The notes under the pieces were generated by a model. The model worked only from the letters and a program-made list of their open reading frames with translations, had not been told where the DNA came from and did not search any database. A DNA stretch of 64,000 nucleotides, from assembly GCF_035645195.1 (NCBI RefSeq), contig NZ_DASQNA010000007.1, positions 248,001-312,000 of the forward strand. The letters run 5' to 3'. Positions 7,675-16,531 of the stretch are shown in pieces (the first letter of the stretch is position 1; each line of letters opens with the position of its first letter). The translations under genes were made by a program, and so were the position numbers. Source of the stretch: Paenibacillus sp. GTDB taxonomy: Bacteria; Bacillota; Bacilli; Paenibacillales; YIM-B00363.

Positions 7675-9150
7675 TTATTGCCGGCTCATCTCGTTCCGGT
7701 CGCCGACCGTAACCGTCACTTGCACCGTCTGGCCGTTGCGGACGACGTCCAGCGCGATTTTGTCGCCCGGCTTCTTCTTCGCCACGTACTTCTTCAGCTC
7801 GTCGGCGCTCTTGATCGCCGTGCCGTCGGCGCCCGTGACGACGTCGTACTGCTGCAGTCCCGCTTTGTACGCCGGGGAACCGAGCACTACCTCGCCGATG
7901 AACGCGCCGTCGGCGTTCTTCAGCTGCAGGTCGTCGACGTATTCTTCCGGCACGTCGGCCATGCTGATGCCGATGAACGGGCGCGGAATGGCCTTGTCTG
8001 CCTTCAAGGCGTCGAGCACCTCTAGAATCGTGCTCGTCGGAATCGCGAAGCCGATGCCTTGCGCCTGCGCGTTGACCGCCGTGTTAATGCCGATCACTTC
8101 GCCGTTCAAGTTCAGCAGCGGACCGCCCGAGTTGCCCGGGTTGATGGACGCGTCCGTCTGGAGCAGCGTCTGGTAGCTGCGCGTGCCTTCGGAGTCGGAA
8201 ATGTTGATCTCCCGCTCCTTCGCGGACAAGACGCCGACCGTTACCGTATGGTCGAACTCGTACGGGTTGCCGATCGCGACGACCCAGTCGCCGACGCGAA
8301 TATCGTTGGAGTTGCCGAGCGGCAGCGTCGGGAAATCGTTGCCGCCCGTGACTTTCAGCACCGCAAGGTCCAAATCGTACGCCGTGCCCAGCACTTCCGC
8401 GACGTACGGCTCCTTCGTGCCTTCGACGATGACTTCGACTTTCTCCGCGCCGTTGATGACATGCTCGTTGGTGAGAATGTATCCTTCTTTATCGAAAAAG
8501 AAGCCCGAGCCCGAACCGACCTGCACCAAGCTGTCCGATCCGGCGTTCGGCTGCTGACGCTGCTCCGGAATGCCGAAAAATTGGTCGAACAAGCTGGAGC
8601 CCGCGCGCGTCCGCTGGTTCGCGTACGTAACGATTTTCACGACAGCCGGGGAAGCGACGTCCACCAGCTCCGCGATCGTATTCGGGCGCACCGTTTCGAG
8701 CGCGGCCGTCGTCACCGACGATCCGCCGTTCGCGGATACCGCCGCGTTCGACGACGACTCCGCCGCCGCGCCCGCGCCGCCGGACGTCGAAATTGCGTCG
8801 CCGCCGGAGAACAAGTTCATCCGGTCGCTCGCGAACATGAGGCTGCCGACGACGAGCGCGCCCGCGAGGAACGACGCGACGATGCTCTTGAAGCCGGAGC
8901 GGCGAGGCGGCTTCGGCTCCGAGTAGGACCAATGCGGCGGCGCCGGAGGCTTCGGCGACGTCTGCACCATCGGATACGTCCGCAGCTCGCGCGGCGGCGT
9001 CATCTCCGCTTCGACCGGCGCCTCGTGCGCCGTACGCTCCGGCTGCCGCGGCTCGCGGTCCGAAACGGTCCGGCCGTATACATAGTAATGATATTCGCTT
9101 TCCTTGGATGAGTTGTTGTTATTGTTATTATTGTTATTGCGATCGTCCAT
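7675..9150 (-). CDS. htrA: HtrA-type membrane-anchored serine protease with PDZ domain
   Basis: An envelope quality-control protease (S1C, DegP/HtrA) of 491 residues. A long cytoplasmic tail begins MDDR and then runs into nine consecutive asparagines, followed by a Pro-rich stretch. A single membrane anchor (SIVASFLAGALVVGSLMFAS, about 88-107) precedes the protease domain with His in ILTNEHVINGAEKV, Asp in AYDLDLAVLKV and Ser in INPGNSGGPLLNLNGEVIG. A PDZ domain occupies roughly 385-485 (FIGISMADVPEEYVDDL to the C-terminus). The ribosome binding site AAGGAGG is 9 bp before the ATG. It sits upstream of a two-component pair with a terminator between, which suggests the pair regulates it. Confidence 0.95.
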   Translation of the reverse strand: MDDRNNNNNNNNNSSKESEYHYYVYGRTVSDREPRQPERTAHEAPVEAEMTPPRELRTYPMVQTSPKPPAPPHWSYSEPKPPRRSGFKSIVASFLAGALVVGSLMFASDRMNLFSGGDAISTSGGAGAAAESSSNAAVSANGGSSVTTAALETVRPNTIAELVDVASPAVVKIVTYANQRTRAGSSLFDQFFGIPEQRQQPNAGSDSLVQVGSGSGFFFDKEGYILTNEHVINGAEKVEVIVEGTKEPYVAEVLGTAYDLDLAVLKVTGGNDFPTLPLGNSNDIRVGDWVVAIGNPYEFDHTVTVGVLSAKEREINISDSEGTRSYQTLLQTDASINPGNSGGPLLNLNGEVIGINTAVNAQAQGIGFAIPTSTILEVLDALKADKAIPRPFIGISMADVPEEYVDDLQLKNADGAFIGEVVLGSPAYKAGLQQYDVVTGADGTAIKSADELKKYVAKKKPGDKIALDVVRNGQTVQVTVTVGDRNEMSRQ

Positions 9151-9197
9151 AAGAAAAAACCTCCTTCATGGCTTGCTTGGCTCTATTGTGGACCAAG

Positions 9198-9218
9198 AAC
9201 CTTAAAGCAACCTTAAAG
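9198..9218. promoter_or_regulatory. Direct repeats upstream of htrA, probable response-regulator site
   Basis: AACCTTAAAG occurs at 9198-9207 and 9209-9218, an 11-bp period and so one helical turn. On the minus strand this reads TTTAAGGTT twice, just upstream of a possible -10 (CACAAT) for htrA. Tandem half sites at 10-11 bp are typical of OmpR-family regulators. Confidence 0.55.
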
Positions 9219-9247
9219 GAGGATAAATTCGGGCTGAATATTTTAGC

Positions 9248-9661
9248 TTAAGCGAAGGCGGCTTCGACCTCTTGCAGAACCTCTTTCGCTTTGGTCACGT
9301 CCGCATCGGCAACGGCCGCGTCGGGGTCGATCGGCGCCTGGAATTGGTTGACGAGCGCGCCGAGCGTATAAAATTCCGCGGCATGATCGTCGCCCGGATT
9401 GTAGAGGTGTCTAAGCACGAACGGCGCACCGACGACGACACGCGTGCCGGGCTCCGGCGCGTCCGGGTCCAGCCGGCCGTGCACGACCTCGAACGGCACC
9501 CGCAGCCATACGGTCTGCTTCTCTCCGTCGAGCCGCTTGTCGAAGCAGCCGCGGTCGTACTCCCAATTGCCGCCGAGCGTAAAATCGAGCCGCTCGAGCG
9601 CGCCTTGCAGCTCAGCCAAATCCAATTCCCGGTTCGTCAGTTTCGATTCGATAGCGATCAA
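9248..9661 (-). CDS. YugN-like family protein
   Basis: 137 residues, cytoplasmic. The sequence (ELQGALERLDFTLGGNWEYD, then KQTVWLRVPFEVVHGRLD and FVLRHLYNPGDDH) matches the YugN-like family of Bacillales, whose function is unknown. The start is TTG at 9661, with GGGGGATC 5 bp ahead and no better ATG in frame. It stands alone between htrA and the chemotaxis-type receptor. Confidence 0.8.
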   Translation of the reverse strand: MIAIESKLTNRELDLAELQGALERLDFTLGGNWEYDRGCFDKRLDGEKQTVWLRVPFEVVHGRLDPDAPEPGTRVVVGAPFVLRHLYNPGDDHAAEFYTLGALVNQFQAPIDPDAAVADADVTKAKEVLQEVEAAFA

Positions 9662-9720
9662 CGCAAGATCCCCCTACCCGGTTTTTCCTTAGAGTAAGCG
9701 TCTCACGCGCCGATTATGTA

Positions 9721-11103
9721 TCACATCCGCAAATCGATGCCGACGACAGCTCCCGCCGCGCCCTCGCAGCGCACCGCGAGCGTGACGCAGGGGCGCTTCG
9801 TGATCGCGGACACGTACGGCTCCGACACATACAGCTCGCCCGCCATCGCCCGCTTCCACCATTCCCGATGGCGAGCGTGCAGCAGCCCCGCGGCAGGCTC
9901 CGAGAAGATGAACCTGCCGTCGGGGTCGTTCGACCAGACGGCTTCGAGACCGTCATGCTCGGACAAAGCGCGAACGAGGGTGGAGCGATGCAGCTCCTTA
10001 TCGAGCCCCGCGTTCGACAGCTCCTTCGCGATCCGCCGCAGGAGGCGCTTGCCTTCCTCCGCGTCGACGCCGGCCGCCGCCGAGGCCCCTTCCTTGCGAA
10101 GCGACAAAATCGCGGAAATCAGCTCGCCCGACGTCTGCTGCAGCCCGGCGCCGACCGTCTGCAGCGAGCCGATGCCTTCGCGCTGCAGCACCATATCGTT
10201 CATCGTCTGCTCGACGCTCTGCGCCGTCTCCTGCCCGAGCTCCGCCGCCTCCTCCACCATCTCGGCCGTGCGGGAAATGCGCACGCGCTGCTCCCGATTC
10301 GCGCCGGCGACGTCCGCGACCGAATCGTGCACCGCTTGGACCGCGGACGCCACGTCCGCAAGCCGCAGCTCGATGTCGCGAACATGCCCGATCGCGCGCT
10401 GCACGCTCGTCCGCTCCGTCTCGACCGAGGCGGCGACCTGCGAAGCGCCTTGCTCGATTTCCAGAACGAAACCGGAGGACCGTTCGACCGCCTCGCGGCT
10501 TTGCTCCGCCAGCTTCTTGATTTGCTGAGCCACGACGACGAAGCCGCGGCCGGACTCCCCGGCGCGAGCCGCCTCGATGGAAGCGTTCAGCGCGAGCAGC
10601 GACGTCTGCCCGACGATGTCGCGAAGCAGCTCGTTGACCTCTTCGATATGCCGCATTCGTTCGATCGACGCCTTGACCTGCTCGACCATCGCCGCGTTAT
10701 GAAGCTCCAGCTCCGACAGGACCCGGACCGATTCCCCGACGGCGCCGCCCATCGCTTCCATGCCGCCGCGCGCCTGTTCGCTCTCGCGCTTCATCCGGTC
10801 GGACAGCGTCTGCACCCGTTCGGCCTGCATGTCCGCTTCTTTCATCCAAATGAGCGTCTGCTTCAGCCGGCTCATGACGTGCAGGCTCCGTTTGCGCAGC
10901 TTGTCGCCGGTCTCCATGGAACGCTCCGCGATGTCGTTCAGATGATCCGCGGCGCGCGACAAGTCGTCGACGCTGGCGACGAGCCGGTCGGCAAACACTT
11001 GCGATTCGTTCAGGAACGATTCGATGTCTTCCGAGGAAACGACGGTTTCCGCTTCCCCTTTGTTAACATTGCTGCCTGATTTCTTCCAAAACGACCAACC
11101 CAC
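9721..11103 (-). CDS. Soluble methyl-accepting chemotaxis-type receptor with C-terminal Cache-like domain
   Basis: About 460 residues with no transmembrane segment. A long N-terminal coiled-coil (about 30-150) leads into the conserved signalling tip [19 protein letters not shown], then [11 protein letters not shown], which contacts CheA/CheW, then a return coiled-coil. The last about 110 residues ([48 protein letters not shown]) resemble a single Cache/PDC sensor, placed after the signalling domain instead of before it. The frame is open to a GTG at 11112, but that codon lies inside GAGGTG, the ribosome binding site; GTG at 11103 has correct spacing. A TATAAT lies about 35 bp upstream (11139-11144). 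Confidence 0.85.
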   Translation of the reverse strand: MGWSFWKKSGSNVNKGEAETVVSSEDIESFLNESQVFADRLVASVDDLSRAADHLNDIAERSMETGDKLRKRSLHVMSRLKQTLIWMKEADMQAERVQTLSDRMKRESEQARGGMEAMGGAVGESVRVLSELELHNAAMVEQVKASIERMRHIEEVNELLRDIVGQTSLLALNASIEAARAGESGRGFVVVAQQIKKLAEQSREAVERSSGFVLEIEQGASQVAASVETERTSVQRAIGHVRDIELRLADVASAVQAVHDSVADVAGANREQRVRISRTAEMVEEAAELGQETAQSVEQTMNDMVLQREGIGSLQTVGAGLQQTSGELISAILSLRKEGASAAAGVDAEEGKRLLRRIAKELSNAGLDKELHRSTLVRALSEHDGLEAVWSNDPDGRFIFSEPAAGLLHARHREWWKRAMAGELYVSEPYVSAITKRPCVTLAVRCEGAAGAVVGIDLRM

Positions 11104-11157
11104 AGCGCCCACCTCACGTCCACGTTATTATTTCTAACATTATAATCCCTGATGATG

Positions 11158-11190
11158 GAAAAGAAAAGAGGAACGCTGACGCGTTCCTCT
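11158..11190 (-). terminator. Terminator of the 3D-domain gene
   Basis: AGAGGAACGC (11167-11176) and GCGTTCCTCT (11181-11190) form a 10-bp stem with loop TGAC, followed on the minus strand by TTTCTTTTCC. Confidence 0.8.
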
Positions 11191-11232
11191 CGCATTCGAC
11201 GGGATTCGATGGCCGATCGGCGGACCGTGACG

Positions 11233-11946
11233 TTATACGGATATTTTCCGCCGCCGCTCGTCCTGCTGGATCATGTCGTTCAACCGCTGCAGGTCTTCCT
11301 CCGTCAATTTTCCGTTTCCTTTATATATAACCCGAACCTTGACCTTCTTTTTGCCCCATTCGTCGTACACCTGCTTCTTCGTCTCGAAGAACAGGTCGAT
11401 CTTCTTGCCTTTGATGGCGGACCCGGTGTCGGCGACGACGCCATATCCGTATCCGGGGATATGAAGCACCGTTCCGATCGGGAACACCTTCCGGTCGGCC
11501 GCGATCGTAGAGAATACGTCGCGCTTGACCTTGACGCCGGAATACGTGATGCCGTACTGCGGATGGTCGGGCGTCTTGCCAGTCGATTCCACGCCGGCCG
11601 TGTAGCCCGTCGCCGTCACTTCGACTTCTTCGTATTCCTTCATGCGATCTACGTGCAGCACCGGCACCGCCTTCGCCAGCTTCATCCACTGCGACTTCGA
11701 CTTGACGTTCGCCTGCAGCAGCTGCATGAACGTCGGACGAGCGGCTGGCGCCCTCGCCGAAGCCGTTGCGTGTATGCCGTGTACGGATCCCGATACCGGT
11801 TGCGCCAAGTCGACCTCATCGTAAGATTCGACGTGCGCCCCTAGTATTTTCGTGTTTCCTATTCCACCCAGCATCGAGAACGATAGGAACGTCGTCAGGC
11901 ATATCAGCATGGATCGAACTTTGACGGTTGCCGTCGTTGTCATCAT
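11233..11946 (-). CDS. Secreted 3D-domain protein (YocH/YuiC-type cell-wall hydrolase)
   Basis: 237 residues. An N-terminal hydrophobic signal ([19 protein letters not shown]) is followed by about 80 residues without a known fold, then the 3D domain of about 90 residues. The domain is marked by [29 protein letters not shown] and [19 protein letters not shown], with the three conserved aspartates. These domains have the double-psi beta-barrel fold of MltA-type lytic transglycosylases, so a peptidoglycan-cleaving role outside the membrane is expected. The ATG follows GGGGGGATG. No LysM or G5 repeats are present, unlike YocH. Confidence 0.85.
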   Translation of the reverse strand: MMTTTATVKVRSMLICLTTFLSFSMLGGIGNTKILGAHVESYDEVDLAQPVSGSVHGIHATASARAPAARPTFMQLLQANVKSKSQWMKLAKAVPVLHVDRMKEYEEVEVTATGYTAGVESTGKTPDHPQYGITYSGVKVKRDVFSTIAADRKVFPIGTVLHIPGYGYGVVADTGSAIKGKKIDLFFETKKQVYDEWGKKKVKVRVIYKGNGKLTEEDLQRLNDMIQQDERRRKISV

Positions 11947-12057
11947 TTGGTTTCATCCCCCCATATTCTGAGGGTGTCCAGGGCATAAGTTTCTTATACA
12001 TACGAAACCTATTTTTTCCGTACGAGGGGATGAAAACCAAGGCGTTGCTAGATTCGA

Positions 12058-13992
12058 TTAATAGACTTTGCCCCCGACCTCTTCTTGAATCATCCGCACC
12101 GCGTCTTCGACGGAGAAGGCCCCGATATCGCCTTCGCCGCGCCGGCGGATCGATACCGTGCCGGCGGACTGCTCGTTCTCGCCGACGACGAACATGTACG
12201 GAATGCGCTCGAGCTGCGCTTCGCGAATTTTATAGCCGAGCTTCTCGTTGCGCAGATCGGCTTCGGCGCGAACGCGGCTCCCTTGCAGCTTCGCCTGGAC
12301 GTCCTTCGCGTAGTCGGCGAACTTGTCGGAGACCGGAATGACGATCGCTTGGATCGGCGACAGCCACGTCGGCAGCGCGCCGGCGAAGTTTTCGAGCAGG
12401 AACGCCGTCATGCGCTCCATCGTCGAAATGATGCCGCGATGGATGACGACCGGGCGGTGCTTCTGCCCGTCTTCGCCGACGTATTCGAGCTCGAATCGCT
12501 GCGGAAGCAGGAAGTCGAGCTGCGCGGTCGACAGCGTCTCCTCTTTCTTCAGGGCCGTCTTGATTTGCACGTCGAGCTTCGGTCCGTAGAACGCCGCCTC
12601 GCCTTCGGCTTCGTAATACGGCAGGCCGAGATCCTCGACGACCTCCTTCAGCATGCGCTGCGACATTTCCCACATCGCGTCGTCGTCATAATACTTTTCC
12701 TTGTTGTTCGGATCGCGGTACGACAAGCGGAAGCGGTATTCCTCGATGCCGAAGTCTTTGTATACGTGCTGGATGAGCTGCACGACGCGGGCGAATTCTT
12801 CCTTGATTTGGTCCGGACGGCAGAAAATATGCGCGTCGTTCAGCGTCATCGCGCGCACGCGGTGGAGACCCGTCAAGGCGCCGGACATTTCGTAGCGATG
12901 CATCGTGCCGAGCTCGGCGATCCGGATCGGCAAGTCGCGGTAGCTGCGCATGTCGCTCTTGTACACCATCATGTGGTGCGGGCAGTTCATCGGGCGAAGC
13001 ACGAGCTCCTCGTTGTCCATGCCCATCAGCGGGAACATATCCTCTTGGTAATGCTCCCAGTGGCCGGAAATCTTATACAGCTCTACGTTCGCGAGCACCG
13101 GCGTATACACATGGCTGTAGCCGAGACGCTCCTCGAGATCGACGATGTAGCGCTCCATGATGCGGCGCAGCTTCGCGCCCCGCGGCAGCCAGAGCGGCAG
13201 CCCTTGGCCGACTTCGCGAGAGAACGAGAACATTTTCAGCTCGCGGCCGATTTTCCGATGGTCTCGCTTCTTCGCTTCCTCGAGCAGCTCCAGATGCTCG
13301 TCCAGCTGCGCCTTCTTCGGGAACGCCGTCCCGTAGATCCGCTGCAGCATTTTGTTCTTCGCGTCGCCGCGCCAGTACGCGCCCGCCACGCTCAGCAGCT
13401 TGAACGCCTTGATGCGGCCCGTCGACGGCAGGTGCGGCCCGCGGCACAGGTCGAAAAACTCGCCTTGATCGTACAACGAAATCGGCTCGTCGCCCGGAAT
13501 CGCGTCGAGCAGCTCCAGCTTCAGCGGATCGTTGATGCCCTTGAAAATCGCCTTCGCCTCTTCGCGGCTCACCTCGCGGCGCGTGATCGCGAGGTTCTCG
13601 TTCACGATTTTCTCCATTTCCTTCTCGATCTTCGGGAAATCTTCGACCGAGATCGGCGTGTCGAGGTCGATGTCGTAATAAAACCCGTCCTCGATGACCG
13701 GACCGACGCCGAGGCGGACGTTGTCCGCGCCGTAAATGCGCTTGATCGCCTGCGCCAGCAAATGCGCCGTGCTGTGGCGAAGCACCTCGAGCCCCGCTTC
13801 CGAGTCGAGCGTGACGATCTCGACCGCGGCGTCCTCCTTCAGCGCATACGACAAATCGACGGAGACGCCGTTCACCTTGCCTCCGACCGCGTTCTTCTTC
13901 AGTCCCGAGGAAATCGACCCGGCGACGTCCTCGAGCGTGGCGCCCGCATCGTACTCGCGAATCGAGCCGTCCGGCAGCGTAACTTTGACCAT
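12058..13992 (-). CDS. thrS: Threonine--tRNA ligase
   Basis: 644 residues with the standard order: TGS domain (1-60, [20 protein letters not shown]), second additional (editing) domain with [16 protein letters not shown] and the C-x3-H type motif in [14 protein letters not shown], class II catalytic core (about 270-535) with zinc-site residues in [12 protein letters not shown], motif 2 [20 protein letters not shown] and motif 3 [19 protein letters not shown], and a C-terminal anticodon-binding domain ([11 protein letters not shown] to the end). GGGAGG precedes the ATG. Expression is controlled by the T-box leader upstream. Confidence 0.97.
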   Translation of the reverse strand: MVKVTLPDGSIREYDAGATLEDVAGSISSGLKKNAVGGKVNGVSVDLSYALKEDAAVEIVTLDSEAGLEVLRHSTAHLLAQAIKRIYGADNVRLGVGPVIEDGFYYDIDLDTPISVEDFPKIEKEMEKIVNENLAITRREVSREEAKAIFKGINDPLKLELLDAIPGDEPISLYDQGEFFDLCRGPHLPSTGRIKAFKLLSVAGAYWRGDAKNKMLQRIYGTAFPKKAQLDEHLELLEEAKKRDHRKIGRELKMFSFSREVGQGLPLWLPRGAKLRRIMERYIVDLEERLGYSHVYTPVLANVELYKISGHWEHYQEDMFPLMGMDNEELVLRPMNCPHHMMVYKSDMRSYRDLPIRIAELGTMHRYEMSGALTGLHRVRAMTLNDAHIFCRPDQIKEEFARVVQLIQHVYKDFGIEEYRFRLSYRDPNNKEKYYDDDAMWEMSQRMLKEVVEDLGLPYYEAEGEAAFYGPKLDVQIKTALKKEETLSTAQLDFLLPQRFELEYVGEDGQKHRPVVIHRGIISTMERMTAFLLENFAGALPTWLSPIQAIVIPVSDKFADYAKDVQAKLQGSRVRAEADLRNEKLGYKIREAQLERIPYMFVVGENEQSAGTVSIRRRGEGDIGAFSVEDAVRMIQEEVGGKVY

Positions 13993-14019
13993 TGCTCTTC
14001 ATCCTCCCAAAAAAATTCA

Positions 14020-14327
14020 AATAAAAAAAGCACCCATCCCCATAGGGACGAATGCTTCCATTCGCGGTTCCACCCTAGTTCGTTCCCCGGCCGCCCTTCG
14101 TCGGACGCCTGCAGAGAACGCGCTTCATTCACCTGTCGTTCGGTAACGGGAACGTCCCGGCGTCGGCTACGCTCCGTCCAGGCCTGGTTCCGGATTCGCC
14201 GACGCGGCTCTCGAAGCGGTAAGTCGTTCTCGCTTGCCGGAGGAAATTGCAGCCGGGTTTCCTCTCTCTGGGCGGTGCGTCGGAACGCTCGTGTCTTCGG
14301 TCGAAGCCGTTTGAAAAATATGACACC
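14020..14327 (-). ncRNA. T-box leader of thrS (tRNA-Thr sensing)
   Basis: On the minus strand the conserved T-box AGGGTGGAACCGCGA (14062-14076) is followed by the terminator stem AGCATTCGTCCC / GGGATGGGTGCT and a run of seven T (about 14022-14028). Upstream are the purine-rich AGAGAGAGGAAACC and other Stem I-like elements. A candidate specifier is ACC, a Thr codon, in CTTACCGC (about 14217-14224); that assignment is by eye. Uncharged tRNA-Thr would stabilise the antiterminator and allow thrS transcription. Confidence 0.9.
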
Positions 14328-14356
14328 ATTATATGCATCCTGCGCGCATCCGTCAA
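14328..14356 (-). promoter_or_regulatory. Sigma-A promoter of thrS
   Basis: TTGACG (14351-14356), 17 bp, TATAAT (14328-14333) on the minus strand, directly ahead of the T-box leader. Confidence 0.85.
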
Positions 14357-14390
14357 GGCGGGATCCGCCCGCTTTCCGCGGCGGCCGCCG

Positions 14391-15284
14391 TTACCGTTTC
14401 CGCTCCTCGAGCAGCGGCAAGCAAATGTGGCAGTCGGTGCACAGCTCCGCCCGATCTTCGAATATGGTCAAGATCGTCTTGATGACCTGCTCCTCCGGCG
14501 TCCGGGAATGCACGAACAGCTTGCCCGGCGACACGCTGATCAGCGTGCTGACGATGACGTCCTCGTAGCTGATGTCTTTGTCGATCAGCTCGACGACGAA
14601 TTGGTCCATCTGCTTCGTGTCGATCGGCGCCATCCGCTCATTAAGCAGCGTGAAATCGTGATTCCCGTGGTGCACGACGTGCGCCGCCGGAATTTTCGCC
14701 TCTTGGATGTACACGAAATATTTCAATAGGGATATAAATTCCTGATACTGCTTCTCCATCATCCACTCGTCGACCGCGTAAGCGACGGAATCCCGAAGCT
14801 CCTCCACGTACGACCCGGCCCGAAAACGGAGGAACCCTTCCGCATGGAGGAACGTCGCCTCGCCGAGATACGCTTCGATCGCGCCGGCGAGCTTCGTCAG
14901 CCGCCTCTGGTAAAACACGTCTTCCCCCGCGCACTCCGCCTTTCGTTCGAGCAAGCGGACGCACTGGGTTTTCACCGCGTCGAACCCTTCCTGATCGTCC
15001 GGCCCCAGCTCCCTGGCGATACACCGATCGACGAGCTCCGGTTCGTACGCCTCTATGAAGGACGCCGCCAGAACGCGCGACGCGATCCGTCGGGCCTGCG
15101 GCGCATCCTCGTCGTTCGTCGGCGCGATATCGCATACGATGCCTGTCCCGCCTGTGAGCGGAACGCGGCGAATCGTGAGATCGCCGCGAATCGTATGTAG
15201 CTCCGATAGCGCGTCGCCCATCGCGCCCGCGATGCGCTCCGCGTCGATGCCGGCGGGGTTGACAAGCAGCGTGAACAGCTCCAT
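14391..15284 (-). CDS. ytxC: YtxC-family sporulation-associated protein
   Basis: 297 residues. Similar in length and pattern to YtxC, a poorly understood protein encoded beside thrS in Bacillus subtilis, and the synteny supports the call. Conserved-looking segments are YVEELRDSVAYAVDEWMMEK and EFISLLKYFVYIQEAKIPAA. A Cys-rich C-terminal patch, LCTDCHICLPL, could bind a metal or redox partner. GGGAGGGGACACATC precedes the ATG. Function is unknown; the sporulation label comes from family naming only. Confidence 0.8.
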   Translation of the reverse strand: MELFTLLVNPAGIDAERIAGAMGDALSELHTIRGDLTIRRVPLTGGTGIVCDIAPTNDEDAPQARRIASRVLAASFIEAYEPELVDRCIARELGPDDQEGFDAVKTQCVRLLERKAECAGEDVFYQRRLTKLAGAIEAYLGEATFLHAEGFLRFRAGSYVEELRDSVAYAVDEWMMEKQYQEFISLLKYFVYIQEAKIPAAHVVHHGNHDFTLLNERMAPIDTKQMDQFVVELIDKDISYEDVIVSTLISVSPGKLFVHSRTPEEQVIKTILTIFEDRAELCTDCHICLPLLEERKR

Positions 15285-15371
15285 GATGTGTCCCCTCCCT
15301 TCCCTTTATAAGAGTATATGGCCGCTCTACAAGGGATATACAACCAAACAATGGAAGGGTCGTCCCGCCGC

Positions 15372-15411
15372 GAAAAATAAGCCGTCGGTCCCGGTTTCGG
15401 GGTTCGACGGC
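15372..15411 (-). terminator. Terminator of the AraC-family gene
   Basis: On the minus strand GCCGTCGAACCCCG pairs with CCGGGACCGACGGC (15381-15411), followed by TTATTTTTC. Confidence 0.75.
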
Positions 15412-15425
15412 CGAGCGGCATCGTT

Positions 15426-16352
15426 TCACGGAGCCCCGCCGCCGTTCGCGCGGCCGGCCCCTGCGGACCGGTACGCGCCTGGCGTCGTGCCCGTCGTTTT
15501 TTTGAACAAACGGTTGAAAAACGCGATGTCCTTGTACCCCGCCTGCAGGGCGATGGCGGCGACCTTGTCGGTCGTCGCCGCCAGCAGCTCGCAGCTGTAT
15601 TGGATGCGGCATTGGTGCACATATTCGAGGAACGTCATACCGTACCGCTCCTTGAACCGGCGGCGGAAGTGGCGCTCGCTCATGCCGCAGCGCTCGGCGT
15701 ACCGCTCCGCGGAATGCGCCTCGGCGGGAGCGCGCCGCAGCAGCGAGGCGACCTCGTCGACGGCGGCGTCCGTGTCCCGCATGCGCGGCACGCCTTCCGA
15801 ATTGCCGGCAGGCGCGGCCGCCTCCTCCCTCCCGCGCGCGAGTTCGACGAGGAGGCGCAACGTTTCCGCCAAGACGACCGGAACGAAATGCGGCCTGCGG
15901 AGCCGAAACTCCTCGTACATGACGGCGAAGCTTCGCTGCAGCGCGCCGTCGCGATCGCGAATCCGAAGCCACGGCTGCTCCGGATACGGGTTCTCCAGCA
16001 TGGCGCGAATAACCGGATCGCCCCCGGCCGCGTCGATCAGGCGGGAGGCGAACGATTCCTCGAACAGACAGTTGTAAACGATCAGCCGGCCGGCGTCCGG
16101 GTCGGGCGTCGACGGCCGGAACACGTGCGACGCGCCGACGGGCAAATAAAACAGATCGCCCTTCGCCACCGGCAACGTTTCGCCTTCGATGTAATGAAAG
16201 CCTTTGCCTTCGCCGACGTAACAAATTTCGTAAAATTCGTGCCGATGCAGCTCGAGCCGGAACGATTCCGACACGCGATTCACATGGACGGGCAGCGCCT
16301 CCGACAAATACATGCTGCTGGCCGTCACGCCGACCGATCGTTTCGCGGCCAC
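15426..16352 (-). CDS. AraC-family transcriptional regulator with cupin domain
   Basis: 308 residues. The N-terminal cupin sensor has LHRHEFYEICYVGEGKGFHY and KGDLFYLPVGASHVF. The C-terminal double helix-turn-helix (about 195-295) has SAERYAERCGMSERHFRRRF and AAIALQAGYKDIAFFNRLFK. The start is GTG at 16352 behind AAGGGGG. It is divergent from the GH78-like gene, so it probably activates that gene in response to a sugar. The 22-bp-spaced direct repeats in the shared intergenic region suit an AraC-type dimer. Confidence 0.88.
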   Translation of the reverse strand: MAAKRSVGVTASSMYLSEALPVHVNRVSESFRLELHRHEFYEICYVGEGKGFHYIEGETLPVAKGDLFYLPVGASHVFRPSTPDPDAGRLIVYNCLFEESFASRLIDAAGGDPVIRAMLENPYPEQPWLRIRDRDGALQRSFAVMYEEFRLRRPHFVPVVLAETLRLLVELARGREEAAAPAGNSEGVPRMRDTDAAVDEVASLLRRAPAEAHSAERYAERCGMSERHFRRRFKERYGMTFLEYVHQCRIQYSCELLAATTDKVAAIALQAGYKDIAFFNRLFKKTTGTTPGAYRSAGAGRANGGGAP

Positions 16353-16426
16353 GACGCCGCCCCCTTTCTTTCTTAGCTAAGCGTTTTCTCCACTGTACCT
16401 TGCCGGGCCGTTCCCGGCAACCGCTA

Positions 16427-16456
16427 TTTGTCCGAAATGCTATTGGTTTTTGTCCG
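16427..16456. promoter_or_regulatory. Direct repeats, probable AraC-type operator
   Basis: TTTGTCCG is repeated at 16427-16434 and 16449-16456, 22 bp apart (two helical turns), ending about 30 bp upstream of the -10 of the GH78-like gene. This is the usual arrangement of tandem half sites for an AraC-family activator. Confidence 0.55.
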
Positions 16457-16487
16457 TTTCGCCCTAATCGAAGCGATTTCAAAGCTT

Positions 16488-16493
16488 TATAAT
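16488..16493 (+). promoter_or_regulatory. -10 element of the GH78-like gene
   Basis: Perfect TATAAT 38 bp upstream of the ATG. No recognisable -35 lies at 16-18 bp (nearest AATCGA), which fits an activator-dependent promoter. Confidence 0.55.
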
Positions 16494-16531
16494 GAGAGTC
16501 AGTTCCTAACGAAACCGAAGAGGTGAACCCT

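Noticed and set aside
11989-12008. Dyad GTTTCTTATACATACGAAAC between thrS and the 3D-domain gene
   Set aside because: Short imperfect arms in AT-rich promoter sequence; I could not separate it from chance. It may be part of the 3D gene promoter.
12085-14568. 827-codon plus-strand frame opposite thrS
   Set aside because: A shadow of a GC-rich gene on the other strand, covering also the T-box.
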